From: Oerskovia paurometabola | Lineage (GTDB): Bacteria; Actinomycetota; Actinomycetes; Actinomycetales; Cellulomonadaceae | Assembly: GCF_016907365.1 (NCBI RefSeq) | Contig: NZ_JAFBBV010000001.1 | Coordinates: 2,728,001 to 2,792,000 of the forward strand | Reading direction: 5' to 3' | DNA: 64,000 nucleotides | Part shown: positions 34,023-42,097 of the stretch, in pieces | Layout: the number at the start of each line of letters is the position of its first letter | Position numbering within the stretch: position 1 is the first letter of the stretch | The notes under the pieces: generated by a model | Database searches by the model: none | The model's input: only the letters and a program-made list of their open reading frames with translations | What the model was told of the DNA's origin: nothing | Program-made: the position numbers and the translations under genes

Positions 34023-35102
34023 ATGAGGGCTGGGCCACCTCAGGAGGTGCTGTCCGGGACGTGCGGGTGGGCACCGGTGGTGTCCTCGTGGCTCGGCGGT
34101 CGCCTGCTCGATGCGGACGTCCCGGTCCGGCGCGGGCGCGTGGTGGCGCAGGTCGGGCAGAGGGTCCCCGAGCGGCTCACGCTCACGGTGCCGCGCTTCG
34201 ACGGGCTGCGGGACATGCGCCCCGGGGACCGGGTCGACCATCCGTTGGCCCGGTACGGGCAGGAGCTGCAGGTCTCGATCCTGGTCTCCTCGGCTGTCGA
34301 CACCGACACGTGGGAGACCCGTATCGGCCGCTTCCTCGTCACCGACTGGGACGACGGCGACGACGGCACGATCACCGTCATCGCTGCCGGGCGTCTACGC
34401 CGGGTGGAGGATGCCAAGCTCACGTCCCCTACTCAGCCCGGCACGGGGGCGACGCTCATGTCCGAGGCGCGGCGGCTGCTGCCGGCGGGCATGTCCGCGG
34501 CGTTCGCCCCGGGCCTTGCCGACCGTCTGTGCCCGGCCGCGATGGCCTGGTCCGAGGACCGGCTCGCCGCGTTGCGGGAGATCGCCGACGCGTGGCCGGC
34601 GCTGCTGCGCACCGACGAGTGGGGGCAGGTCGTGTTCCGCCGGCCGCTGGCCGCGGTGCCCGTCCCGGTGCTGACGCTGCGCGATGGTGAGCGTGGCGCC
34701 CTGGCCTCGGCCGGGCGCTCGGACACCCGCGAGGGCGCGTACAACCAGGTCGTGGCCCGCTCCTCGGCGGCTGGCGTCGAGGACGTGCAGGCGATCGCGC
34801 AGCAGACCGCCGGGCCCCTGTCCGTCCATGGCCAGTACGGGCCGGTCACCAAGATCTGGTCGTCGCCGCTCGTCGTGACGACCGAGCAGGCGCTGGCAGC
34901 CGCGCAGACGATGCTCGCGTCGTCGATCTTGCCCGCGACCTCGGTCCCGGTGCGGTGCGTCCCGGACCCGCGCATCGACCTCGACGACCCGGTCGAGATC
35001 GGTCGTGACGGTGAGCGCGTGTGGGGGTACGTCACCGGGTACGACCTTCCCCTGACTGTCACCGACGGCGAGATGCGCGTAGACGTGGGGGTGAGCATGT
35101 GA
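34023..35102 (+). CDS. DUF5047-type minor tail protein
   Basis: 359 residues. GTCGWAPVVSSWLGGRLL, PERLTLTVPRFDG, ARYGQELQVSILV and a long AYNQVVARSSAAG section match the DUF5047 tail-tip family of actinophages. ATG follows GAGGAGG. Likely part of the tail tip hub. Confidence 0.75.
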   Translation: MRAGPPQEVLSGTCGWAPVVSSWLGGRLLDADVPVRRGRVVAQVGQRVPERLTLTVPRFDGLRDMRPGDRVDHPLARYGQELQVSILVSSAVDTDTWETRIGRFLVTDWDDGDDGTITVIAAGRLRRVEDAKLTSPTQPGTGATLMSEARRLLPAGMSAAFAPGLADRLCPAAMAWSEDRLAALREIADAWPALLRTDEWGQVVFRRPLAAVPVPVLTLRDGERGALASAGRSDTREGAYNQVVARSSAAGVEDVQAIAQQTAGPLSVHGQYGPVTKIWSSPLVVTTEQALAAAQTMLASSILPATSVPVRCVPDPRIDLDDPVEIGRDGERVWGYVTGYDLPLTVTDGEMRVDVGVSM

Positions 35103-36073
35103 GCGACCTCGATCTGCTCCTGCCCGACCCGGACGCTGCCTCCGACGACGCGCTCGTCACGATCTGCCCGTGCCACGCCGTCAACACCACGGACCGGCTC
35201 GTGCGCGTCGGCGTGCGCGGCGAACCACTGTGGCTGCCTGCCATGCCGGGCCGCTACCAGCGACGCGGCGCCTCGGGCGCTGGCCTTGCCCGCGTCCTGC
35301 TCAACCCCGGCAGCGGGCGCCCGTCGCTCGTCCTGGGGCCGATCGACCCGCTCGACCCCGTCGTCCCTGCGACGCTGACGGCTGCGACCGCGACGGTCGC
35401 GACCATCACCTGGGCGGGCAGTGCGCACTCCCTGCCGTACCTGGCCGGGGCCTACGGCGCCTTGCCGGCGCCGGTGTGGGTCTCGCTGTCGGACTGGGGC
35501 GTCCCGCTCCTGGTCCTGGGTCCCTCCGCGATCGCGCCGCCGCCCTCGCCGCCCCCGGTCCCCACCCCGCCGCCGCCTTCTGGCACGAGCACGGTCCAGG
35601 TCACCCAGACCATCGGACCCCAGTGGTCTGGGTCGTGGCGGCAGTCCTCGGGCCGGTGGGGCGACTGGAACGCAAGCCGGTACGGCGGGCGCTCCACCCT
35701 CTACCAAGGCAACGGATTCGGCTCTGGGCCGATGAAGGGGCTGGCCACCTACGGCGACCAGCTCGTCAACCTCGGAGCCATCAGCATCGACCGCGTCCAG
35801 GTCATGCTCCGCGGAGTCGGTCTCGCCGGCGCATCGGGCCCCACGACCGTGCAGGGCTCGCCCCACGGCTCCCAGCCCGGCGGCGCCCCCGCCTCGTCCG
35901 GGCCGACCGCGACCGGCGACGGCTGGACCGACCTGGACGCGGCGACCCGCAACGGCATGCGCACCGGCGCCGTCAAGGCGCTCGCCCTGGTCGGCACCCA
36001 GTACTGGGCCGTAGCCGGGGCCGGCAACGGCGACGGCATGGCCCTGTCCGTGACCTACACCCGACCCGCCTAG
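35099..36073 (+). CDS. minor tail protein with Pro-rich hinge
   Basis: 324 residues from an overlapping GTG. An N-terminal OB-like beta domain (1-140) is joined by a Pro-rich hinge (PPPSPPPVPTPPPP) to a C-terminal domain with WSGSWRQSSGRWGDWNASRYGG. That two-domain layout suits a receptor-contacting tail-tip protein. Confidence 0.6.
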   Translation: MSDLDLLLPDPDAASDDALVTICPCHAVNTTDRLVRVGVRGEPLWLPAMPGRYQRRGASGAGLARVLLNPGSGRPSLVLGPIDPLDPVVPATLTAATATVATITWAGSAHSLPYLAGAYGALPAPVWVSLSDWGVPLLVLGPSAIAPPPSPPPVPTPPPPSGTSTVQVTQTIGPQWSGSWRQSSGRWGDWNASRYGGRSTLYQGNGFGSGPMKGLATYGDQLVNLGAISIDRVQVMLRGVGLAGASGPTTVQGSPHGSQPGGAPASSGPTATGDGWTDLDAATRNGMRTGAVKALALVGTQYWAVAGAGNGDGMALSVTYTRPA

Positions 36074-36084
36074 GAGGCGCACCC

Positions 36085-36231
36085 GTGTGGACCATCTGCG
36101 AGATCTGCGGCGCGCTCGTCGCCGAGCACCAGCGGCACGCCGACTGGCACGCCGCTCTCTTCGTCCCGACCCCGCCCGCGCCCTCCGAGCCCGGACCCGC
36201 CCCTGACCCGAACCCCGAGGAGGTGCTCTGA
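36085..36231 (+). CDS. small CxxC-HxxxH tail-module protein
   Basis: 48 residues, GTG start behind TAGGAGGCGC. CEICGALVAEHQRHADWH is a zinc-finger-like motif frequently seen as a tiny ORF among actinophage tail genes. It overlaps the next start. Confidence 0.65.
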   Translation: MWTICEICGALVAEHQRHADWHAALFVPTPPAPSEPGPAPDPNPEEVL

Positions 36232-36896
36232 TGGCAACCAGCGTCCGCAAGCACGTCGTCCCCGCGCCGCTCGAGACCCCGCGCCGCCAGACCATCAACG
36301 ACCTCGCCGCCTCGATCAACGACATCATCCCCGTCGCGAACGTCACGGCCCGAGCCCAGCTGCTGGCCGAGCTCGGATGGTCGCCCTCCCCCGGACGCCC
36401 GCTGATCGTCTCGCGCGCCGACGCCTACGCTGCGGTCCGCGTAGAGATGACGACAGACGGCGTCAACTGGGGCCCGGTCGTCGGTGTCGCGCACTCCTCG
36501 ACGCAGTACGTCGTCTCGGCCGACAAGAGCCCGAACAGCGCCGCAATCCCCGGCAGCGGCTTCTCCACCGTCACGGTCGGCGACCGGCTGCCCTACCCCA
36601 CCCGCCTGTCGGTCACGATCGCTGCCACCGTCGGATACGACTCCGCAGCCCTCGACGCGGGCCTGCACGTCGTCCGCGACGGGTCAGTCTCCGCGATCGA
36701 GCCCAGCCAGATGATCGTTCAACCCGTGCGTGTCGACGCGGGAGCCTGGGCCGCCGTGACGCACATCGCCCACATCGACATCCCACCCATGCAGGTCTGG
36801 GCGGGCTACCTCATCGCCGACATCGCCGGCGGCTCCGGCGCGGGCGCCTACTTCCGCCTCGGCATCCAACTCACCCGAACCCCGATCCTCGCATGA
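36231..36896 (+). CDS. tail-tip or receptor-binding protein candidate
   Basis: 221 residues. An N-terminal helix that probably trimerises (RRQTINDLAASINDIIPVANVTARAQLLAELGW) is followed by a beta-sandwich-like body. This helix-plus-sandwich layout is common for receptor-binding proteins encoded just before the lysis genes. Not recognised by family. Confidence 0.55.
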   Translation: MATSVRKHVVPAPLETPRRQTINDLAASINDIIPVANVTARAQLLAELGWSPSPGRPLIVSRADAYAAVRVEMTTDGVNWGPVVGVAHSSTQYVVSADKSPNSAAIPGSGFSTVTVGDRLPYPTRLSVTIAATVGYDSAALDAGLHVVRDGSVSAIEPSQMIVQPVRVDAGAWAAVTHIAHIDIPPMQVWAGYLIADIAGGSGAGAYFRLGIQLTRTPILA

Positions 36897-37174
36897 TCGA
36901 GGGCATCCCCCCAGGCGTCATGGACCTGTCCGGGTGGGGCGTGGTCGGGCTCATCGTCATCCTGCTCCTCCTAGGAAAGGGCGGCATCGCGTTCCGCCGC
37001 GAGGTCGACGCGGAGAAGGTCCGCGCCGACACGTGGCAGGCCGCTTGGCAGGCAGAGCGGACCGCCAGCCAGGAGAAGGACGCGACCAGCGTCGAGCTCC
37101 TGGAGAACTCGCGCACCACGGTCCGCGTGCTCGAGGTGCTCCAGGCGCAGGCCGAGCGAGGTGAGAGCCCGTGA
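36893..37174 (+). CDS. membrane-anchored coiled-coil protein
   Basis: 93 residues. One transmembrane helix (GWGVVGLIVILLLLGKG), then an alpha-helical tail (AEKVRADTWQAAWQAERTASQEKD). Similar small proteins accompany holins in actinophages. Confidence 0.6.
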   Translation: MIEGIPPGVMDLSGWGVVGLIVILLLLGKGGIAFRREVDAEKVRADTWQAAWQAERTASQEKDATSVELLENSRTTVRVLEVLQAQAERGESP

Positions 37175-37374
37175 TCTTCTCCCGCCGCAAGCGCCATGAG
37201 CGCCGCCGCGCCCAGGCCGAGGCGCAGGCCGCGCTCACCCAGTCCGTCGACCACCTCCACGGCACCGTGCTCCGCGCCCAGGAAGCCCGACACGTCGCCG
37301 ATCGCCTGCGCGAGCTGCAGCGCCAGAACCACTTCGCGGAGTCCATCCGCTCCGCCTACGGGAGGCCCACGTGA
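37171..37374 (+). CDS. small basic coiled-coil protein (DUF7620-like)
   Basis: 67 residues from an overlapping GTG. Very basic N-terminus (RRKRHERRRAQAEAQAA), then a helix (DHLHGTVLRAQEARHVADRLRELQRQNHFAESIRSAYG). The family assignment is tentative. Sits between two membrane proteins of the pre-lysis region. Confidence 0.55.
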   Translation: MIFSRRKRHERRRAQAEAQAALTQSVDHLHGTVLRAQEARHVADRLRELQRQNHFAESIRSAYGRPT

Positions 37375-37652
37375 CCGCGCTCGTCCTTGCCCTGCAGTGC
37401 CTGGCCCTGGGCGCTGCGCTGGGGTTCGTCGTCCTGTACTGGGTGCACGCGCGCTGGTGGCAGTCCCCGACCGGGCGCAACGTCATGGGCGTCTCCCTCG
37501 CCGTCGCCGCCGTCCTGGGGCTCGTCGTCGCCCAAGGCCTCGTCCCGGACTACCCCGGGCGCCGCGTCGCCCAGCTCATCGTCTACACGGCGACCGCGGC
37601 CCTGTTCGTCCAGCGCACCATCCAGATGCTGCGCGCCCAACGCCGCCCCTGA
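37371..37652 (+). CDS. three-TM membrane protein, holin-like
   Basis: 93 residues from an overlapping GTG. Helices at about 3-24, 38-56 and 68-86, with WWQSPTGRNVMGVSLA between the first two, as in a family of actinophage membrane proteins next to lysis genes. A terminator follows. Confidence 0.65.
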   Translation: MTALVLALQCLALGAALGFVVLYWVHARWWQSPTGRNVMGVSLAVAAVLGLVVAQGLVPDYPGRRVAQLIVYTATAALFVQRTIQMLRAQRRP

Positions 37653-37665
37653 CCCCACCCACCCC

Positions 37666-37694
37666 AGGCCCCGAACGCGATCGCGTCGGGGCCT
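37666..37694 (+). terminator. terminator before the lysis cassette
   Basis: AGGCCCC (37666-37672) pairs with GGGGCCT (37688-37694), with an inner GCGATCGC dyad, then TTTGT. The endolysin gene starts 23 bp later. Confidence 0.65.
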
Positions 37695-37716
37695 TTGTCA
37701 TGCCAGGAGGCAGACC

Positions 37717-38535
37717 ATGTCGTGGCACCGCCCCAACGCGCCCGACGGGCGCATCACCTCGCCCTTCGGTCCCCGCGGCCCGATCGCGAACGCCCCGAAC
37801 GCGAGCACGAACCACCTCGGCGTCGACCTCCGGGCCGGAACGCTCGGCATCACCAGCGACATCTACGCCGCCGCCGCGGGCAAGGTCCGCCGGATCTACA
37901 AGACCCCACTGAACGCCTGGGTGCTCGAGCTCGACCACGGCAGCGGGGTATGGACCCGGTACGCGCACATGCAGCGCGCCGGCATCGCGGTCGCGGCCGG
38001 CGACCGGGTCGCCGGCGGGCAGCGCATCGCCGCCGCGAGCAACTCCGGGGCCCCGACCGTGCACCTGCACTTCGAGGTCCTCGTCCACGGCCGTCAAGTC
38101 GACCCCGTGCCGTACCTGCGGGCCCGCGGCGTCGACCTGGCCGTCACCACCACGGCCGCCGCCCGGCCCGGCGCGAGCGGCCAGGTCACCAAGCCCACCA
38201 CACCAGGGGCACCGGCCCCCATCACCCCCATCCAGGAGGACGACATGCGAGGACTGATCGAGGCGCTGTACCGGCGCTGCCACGGCCGTGAGGGATCGAC
38301 CCGTGAGGTCGACGACTGGGTCATCTCGGCCGCTCAGAGCGGCAAGACGCCCAAGCAGATCGTTCAGGCGTTCGAGTCCGGTCGCGCCGAGACCGGGACC
38401 GTCGTCGCCGCTTACAACGAGATCCTCAGCCGTGGTCCCAGCGCGACCGACATCACCGCCTGGCTCAAGGACCGCCCGACCGTCAAGCAGGTCCGTGACG
38501 GCATCGCCGGCTCGGCCGAGGCGAAGGGACGTTGA
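37717..38535 (+). CDS. M23-family endolysin 1
   Basis: 272 residues. The N-terminal M23 zinc endopeptidase has H33 and D37 (NHLGVD) and H116/H118 (HLHFE); it cuts peptidoglycan cross-bridges. A Pro/Thr linker (about 150-178) leads to a C-terminal domain at 179-272 (MRGLIEALYRRCHGREGSTREVDDWVISAA) that resembles DUF4214 units and is likely wall-binding. An AGGAGGA followed by an in-frame ATG lies exactly at the domain boundary (38245). First gene of the lysis cassette; ATG follows CAGGAGG. Confidence 0.88.
   Translation: MSWHRPNAPDGRITSPFGPRGPIANAPNASTNHLGVDLRAGTLGITSDIYAAAAGKVRRIYKTPLNAWVLELDHGSGVWTRYAHMQRAGIAVAAGDRVAGGQRIAAASNSGAPTVHLHFEVLVHGRQVDPVPYLRARGVDLAVTTTAAARPGASGQVTKPTTPGAPAPITPIQEDDMRGLIEALYRRCHGREGSTREVDDWVISAAQSGKTPKQIVQAFESGRAETGTVVAAYNEILSRGPSATDITAWLKDRPTVKQVRDGIAGSAEAKGR
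38245..38535 (+). CDS. candidate separate C-terminal domain of endolysin 1
   Basis: In-frame ATG at 38245 with AGGAGGA at 38234-38240, spacing 4. It would give a 96-residue free wall-binding domain. Several endolysins are known to make such products and assemble as full-length plus domain oligomers. Here it is a prediction from the ribosome site only. Confidence 0.4.
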   Translation: MRGLIEALYRRCHGREGSTREVDDWVISAAQSGKTPKQIVQAFESGRAETGTVVAAYNEILSRGPSATDITAWLKDRPTVKQVRDGIAGSAEAKGR

Positions 38536-38537
38536 CC

Positions 38538-38810
38538 ATGGCACGCCACCTCGCCACCACCACGCAGGAGCAGCGGCCCTGGCGCACGACCGTGCGCACC
38601 ACGTTCCAGGCGGTCCTCGCCCTGGCCGCCCTGACCCCGTTCGCGCTCGAGGCCGTCGCGGACGGCGACCCCGCCCAGCTCGGCGGCGGAGCGGTCATCG
38701 CCCTGACGGTCGCCGGCGCGATCACCCGCGTCATGGCCGTGCCCGCGGTCAACGCGTTCCTGCAGCGCTTCGTCCCCTGGCTCGCGGCCGAACCCGCGCC
38801 CAGCGACTGA
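38538..38810 (+). CDS. holin candidate
   Basis: 90 residues. Two hydrophobic segments (TTFQAVLALAALTPFALEAVA and GGAVIALTVAGAITRVMAVPAV), a basic N-terminus and position between two endolysins. The in-frame TTG at 38532 is an alternative start. Pattern fits small actinophage holins. Confidence 0.7.
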   Translation: MARHLATTTQEQRPWRTTVRTTFQAVLALAALTPFALEAVADGDPAQLGGGAVIALTVAGAITRVMAVPAVNAFLQRFVPWLAAEPAPSD

Positions 38811-38866
38811 CGCCAGACCAACGCAGCAAGGCACCCGCCTCGCCGCGCCAAGAGGAAGGAGTCCAC

Positions 38867-39562
38867 ATGTGGGTCAACCCCGCAGTAGGACGCATCACCT
38901 CCCCCTACGGGATGCGAACCCATCCCATCACCGGGGAGTACACCCTCCACGCAGGCACCGACATCGGCGCACCTGCCGGAGCACCTGTCTGGGCAGCCGC
39001 CGACGGAACGGTCGCCGCCTCCGGGTTCGACCCCGGCGGCGGCAACATGATCCGCATCGCCCACCCCGGCGGGATCGAGACCTGGTACCTGCACCTGACC
39101 GCCAGCCTCGTCACCAAGGGCGCCACCGTCACCGCCAGGCAACAGATCGCGACCGCCGGAGCAACCGGCAACGCCACCGGCCCGCACCTGCACTTCGAGA
39201 CCCGCGTCGGCGGCACACCCCAGGACCCCGTGCCCTTCATGACCGCCCGCGGCATCACCCTCGGCGTGGGCACCCCCACGCCACCGACCCCCAACCCCGG
39301 AGGCTTCCTCATGACCCTGACCGAGACCCAACAGCAGCAGATCTACGACGTCCTGCTCGGCCCCAACGGCAGCCAGAAGATGACCGACATGATGCCGTTC
39401 GGCCAGAACCTGCCCACCTCGATCGCCACCTCGCGCAACGCCCTCCAGGAACTCCTGGACCGCACCGCACCCGTCATGCGCGGCGTCCCGATCGCCCTAC
39501 GCCAGGAGATCGCCGACACCAAGACCGCCGTCCTCGCGATCAAGGCCCACCTCGGCATCTGA
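38867..39562 (+). CDS. M23-family endolysin 2
   Basis: 231 residues. The M23 domain has H28 and D32 (HAGTD) and H107/H109 (HLHFE), preceded by the RITSPYGMRTHPITGEYT start typical of the family. A PTPPTPNP linker joins a C-terminal helical domain (MTLTETQQQQIYDVLLGPNGSQKM and onward). ATG follows AGAGGAAGGAG. As in endolysin 1, a strong internal ribosome site marks the domain boundary (39311). A terminator ends the late operon. Confidence 0.87.
   Translation: MWVNPAVGRITSPYGMRTHPITGEYTLHAGTDIGAPAGAPVWAAADGTVAASGFDPGGGNMIRIAHPGGIETWYLHLTASLVTKGATVTARQQIATAGATGNATGPHLHFETRVGGTPQDPVPFMTARGITLGVGTPTPPTPNPGGFLMTLTETQQQQIYDVLLGPNGSQKMTDMMPFGQNLPTSIATSRNALQELLDRTAPVMRGVPIALRQEIADTKTAVLAIKAHLGI
39311..39562 (+). 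CDS. candidate separate C-terminal domain of endolysin 2
   Basis: In-frame ATG at 39311 with CCGGAGG at about 39297-39303 and 7-8 bases spacing. Product of 83 residues, the helical domain alone. The second case of the same layout in this cassette. Confidence 0.4.
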   Translation: MTLTETQQQQIYDVLLGPNGSQKMTDMMPFGQNLPTSIATSRNALQELLDRTAPVMRGVPIALRQEIADTKTAVLAIKAHLGI

Positions 39563-39596
39563 CCAGCGAACCACGTGCCTGACCCGAGCATGACGA

Positions 39597-39626
39597 AGCC
39601 CCGCCCTCCTACGGGAGGGCGGGGCT
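39597..39626. terminator. late operon terminator
   Basis: 13-bp stem (39597-39609 with 39614-39626) and a TACG loop. It lies between converging endolysin 2 and the reverse-strand membrane gene, so it can stop both. Its 18-base core differs by one base from the hairpin at 40250-40267. Confidence 0.85.
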
Positions 39627-39637
39627 GTTCGGTGCTG

Positions 39638-40162
39638 TCAGGCCTTGGCTTGACGCGTCGTCTTGGTAGGAATGGACATGTCCTCATCCAACTCGGCGCG
39701 CATAGCCTCAACAAGGGGATCCTGCTTCGTGGTGCCTCCGACTAGCCCGGGCTCGCGCCCAGTAAGGACCTGGAAGATCGCCGCGCGATACCAGGCAATG
39801 TAGGTGTCGAGCGCCTTCAGTACCGCCGGCCCGGCCGCCAACTGTGCGGTCACTTCGCACACATCATAGTCATGGGAACTTCGGCCGAGATCACGGTAGA
39901 AGGCGGACATCAACTTGTCTGGCGCAAGGTGCTTGCCAGTGGTGTCGTGCCATGCCGACGCCTCGTCGCCGAGCCCATTGGCCTGAGCAAGGAAGGCTAC
40001 GTAGGCGGAACGGCGCAGGTCCGCTCGAGATAGGCGTCGGCCCTCTTCGCGCGCGATTCGCTCCGCGCGCCTGGTCAGTAGAGACGTCACGAGGGCGACC
40101 GTCCCTGTGATCACGACGCCGCCGAGCGCGCCGAGAAGAAACTGCATCTGGCTCCAGTCCAT
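39638..40162 (-). CDS. reverse-strand single-TM protein (moron candidate)
   Basis: 174 residues. One N-terminal transmembrane helix (FLLGALGGVVITGTVALVTSLL, with the helix entering from outside), a basic stop-transfer and coiled stretch (TRRAERIAREEGRRLSRADLRRSAY), then a helical cytosolic domain to the end. Its codon use is less GC-biased than the phage structural genes. It is transcribed against the late operon and bounded by two matching hairpins, the layout of a moron expressed in the lysogen. Function unknown; superinfection exclusion is a guess. Confidence 0.65.
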   Translation of the reverse strand: MDWSQMQFLLGALGGVVITGTVALVTSLLTRRAERIAREEGRRLSRADLRRSAYVAFLAQANGLGDEASAWHDTTGKHLAPDKLMSAFYRDLGRSSHDYDVCEVTAQLAAGPAVLKALDTYIAWYRAAIFQVLTGREPGLVGGTTKQDPLVEAMRAELDEDMSIPTKTTRQAKA

Positions 40163-40246
40163 GTGGCGAGGCTAGCGTTCAACAGCACTATGGGGCAGGT
40201 CGGCCGACGCTGTGGGCAACGGCGGCTGGCCCCGAACGACCACGGC

Positions 40247-40270
40247 CCTGCCCTCCTTCGGGAGGGCAGG
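40247..40270. terminator. second, near-identical hairpin
   Basis: 10-bp stem (40247-40256 with 40261-40270) and a TTCG loop. Core GCCCTCCTTCGGGAGGGC differs by one base from that at 39603-39620. It sits between the divergent genes at 40162 and 40322. Confidence 0.7.
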
Positions 40271-40321
40271 CCTCTTAGTTTCCCGGGGGAGGTGTGCAGA
40301 TCTCACTAGGTTGGTGCGAGG

Positions 40322-41920
40322 ATGCGTTCCATGCCTAACCGCAACGCCAACGATGTCCGCCAGCTCGCTGCCGTTAGAGCCATGCTCGAGGACGCAACGA
40401 AGGCCGCGCGGAACGCCAATGCAATGCGTGCCGCTACTGCCGTCGTACTCCTAGACGGAGTGGTGGAGCGGATCACCTACCTCGCGGCAGTCTCACGGGG
40501 CGTGACCGTCCCCCGTAACGGTGCGCTCGAACCGCTCATCGAAGGGGTTCGAGAAAAGCTCGAGGGCGTGTGGGACCTTCGAGTAGGGGCAGAGATGCGT
40601 CAGATGCACCGCGCCCGGAACATTGCACAGCACGAGGGCGTCGCCCCGGGGATCGAGAACCTCGGGGTGTGGTGCGACGCGACCCTTTCGTATGTCCGGA
40701 GTCTGACCGACGCAGTCTTCGGCACAAGCATCGACACAGTTGCCCTAACCGACGCCGTTGCCGACACGACACTGCGCACCCTCCTCGAGCAGGCAGCAAA
40801 CCACCTCATGGCAGGCGAGGACGCCAAATGCGCCAAGACAGCAGGCGCCGCCGTAGCAAAGGCTGACGCCAAGTGGCGCGCCCTGCACGCTTTGGGCGCG
40901 AGCACAAACCTGTCATGGAAGGTGAGCGAGTTCCGGGACAAGGACCTTGCCCAGCGCCTCGACGATCTCGAGCGCCTCCAGTCACTGGGGACCTTCAGCC
41001 AGGACACTGCAGAATCAGCTTGGTTCATCGAGGTAACGCGCCTTCGCGAGACACTGCTGCAGCCCGGCGACGGCGAACGCGCACTCGGGTTCGCGACGGG
41101 GTGGGTGATCTCCTTCGAAGAGGCCGCGGCAACGTGGGTCCCCGACCGGTTCGAGCGGGCGCAGATCCAGGCACGCAAGGTTCGAACGGGCGACTGCGCG
41201 GCGCACATCGGCGAAGTACTGCGGGCTACTAAGCAGCAGCTTGTCGTAGAACTTGTCGACGTCCCAGATGTGGACGGGTACGAGAAATGGCGTCGCAAGG
41301 TAGGAGAGCTCGCCCAGTCCGACTTGGGCAGCTACTGGGACATCGGCGGTGACGGCGAAGCAACTCTGTACCTCGACGATTCGATCGAAATGGCACCGCA
41401 GATTGCCTTGCTGACGAGAGCGCTTGCGGACGCTGACGACGCAGTCGCCCAAGAGCGTAGCGACGCAGAGGACGAAGCGCTGGCGTGGGAGCAGAGACGT
41501 CAGGGGTTCCAAGTTGCCGTGCAACAGCAAACGAATCGCTTGGCCTGGCTGGGCGATGTGTCGATCGAACGCAGGTACACCAAAGAGTACATCGCCGTCA
41601 AGATCCGCCTGGACCTATCGCCTGATGACGATAGAGCAGCGCTCTTTGGCGCAGCCGAAGAAGCCCTTGCGCAAGAACTGAGAAGTGCGTGTGAGTCGGC
41701 CGCCCCCCTGTGGGGTGAAGAAGGTCGGGTAGATGTTCGACCCGTCTTGGAGGCTGGTACGCTCTCGGACCACCTGCGGGCCGCAGACAAGGCGGTGACG
41801 GCAGCAATCGAGAATGCACGTTCCGCCCACCAACAGCGCCAACAGGACGCGGAGAGTCTCCGCTCCGCCGCCGTCAGAGCGATCGTGGAAGCTCGCAAAG
41901 CACTGACGCGCCCCGCCTAG
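40322..41920 (+). CDS. HEPN-motif protein, candidate phage-defence gene
   Basis: 532 residues. The N-terminal 130 are all-helical and carry RNIAQHEG with R99 and H104, the RNxxxH motif of HEPN ribonucleases; acidic residues precede it (VRERLEG-like helix). A middle region (170-300) resembles helical repeat or wing-helix segments, and the C-terminal 140 contains a long coiled coil (RALADADDAVAQERSDAEDEALAWEQRRQ). No membrane segment. ATG 40331 is an alternative start. Lower GC bias than neighbours. HEPN RNases often act in abortive infection; no partner toxin-antitoxin nucleotidyltransferase is adjacent. Confidence 0.6.
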   Translation: MRSMPNRNANDVRQLAAVRAMLEDATKAARNANAMRAATAVVLLDGVVERITYLAAVSRGVTVPRNGALEPLIEGVREKLEGVWDLRVGAEMRQMHRARNIAQHEGVAPGIENLGVWCDATLSYVRSLTDAVFGTSIDTVALTDAVADTTLRTLLEQAANHLMAGEDAKCAKTAGAAVAKADAKWRALHALGASTNLSWKVSEFRDKDLAQRLDDLERLQSLGTFSQDTAESAWFIEVTRLRETLLQPGDGERALGFATGWVISFEEAAATWVPDRFERAQIQARKVRTGDCAAHIGEVLRATKQQLVVELVDVPDVDGYEKWRRKVGELAQSDLGSYWDIGGDGEATLYLDDSIEMAPQIALLTRALADADDAVAQERSDAEDEALAWEQRRQGFQVAVQQQTNRLAWLGDVSIERRYTKEYIAVKIRLDLSPDDDRAALFGAAEEALAQELRSACESAAPLWGEEGRVDVRPVLEAGTLSDHLRAADKAVTAAIENARSAHQQRQQDAESLRSAAVRAIVEARKALTRPA

Positions 41921-42039
41921 GCACGCGCCGCCACCGCGGCCGGGCGGCGGGGACAGCTCGGGCCATAGCGGGAGCGATCACTAGGGCCTCGCCCGCGCTG
42001 GCGGTCGCGTGCCACCAGGGCGCCCCGTGGTTCCGGGAA

Positions 42040-42060
42040 TCGTCTAGCCTGACTAGACGA
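42040..42060. promoter_or_regulatory. 8-bp dyad upstream of the SOS box
   Basis: TCGTCTAG (42040-42047) and CTAGACGA (42053-42060) form a perfect dyad with a 5-base spacer. It ends 9 bases before the LexA box. A second regulator site or a small hairpin are both possible. Confidence 0.5.
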
Positions 42061-42069
42061 CCATCGAGT

Positions 42070-42085
42070 TCGAACGTATGTTCGA
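42070..42085. promoter_or_regulatory. LexA (SOS) box
   Basis: TCGAACGTATGTTCGA, an exact TCGAAC-N4-GTTCGA palindrome, the actinobacterial SOS-box consensus. It lies 13 bp upstream of the GTG at 42098, so it would overlap the promoter of the small gene pair that follows. Confidence 0.85.
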
Positions 42086-42097
42086 TACGCTAGGTGG

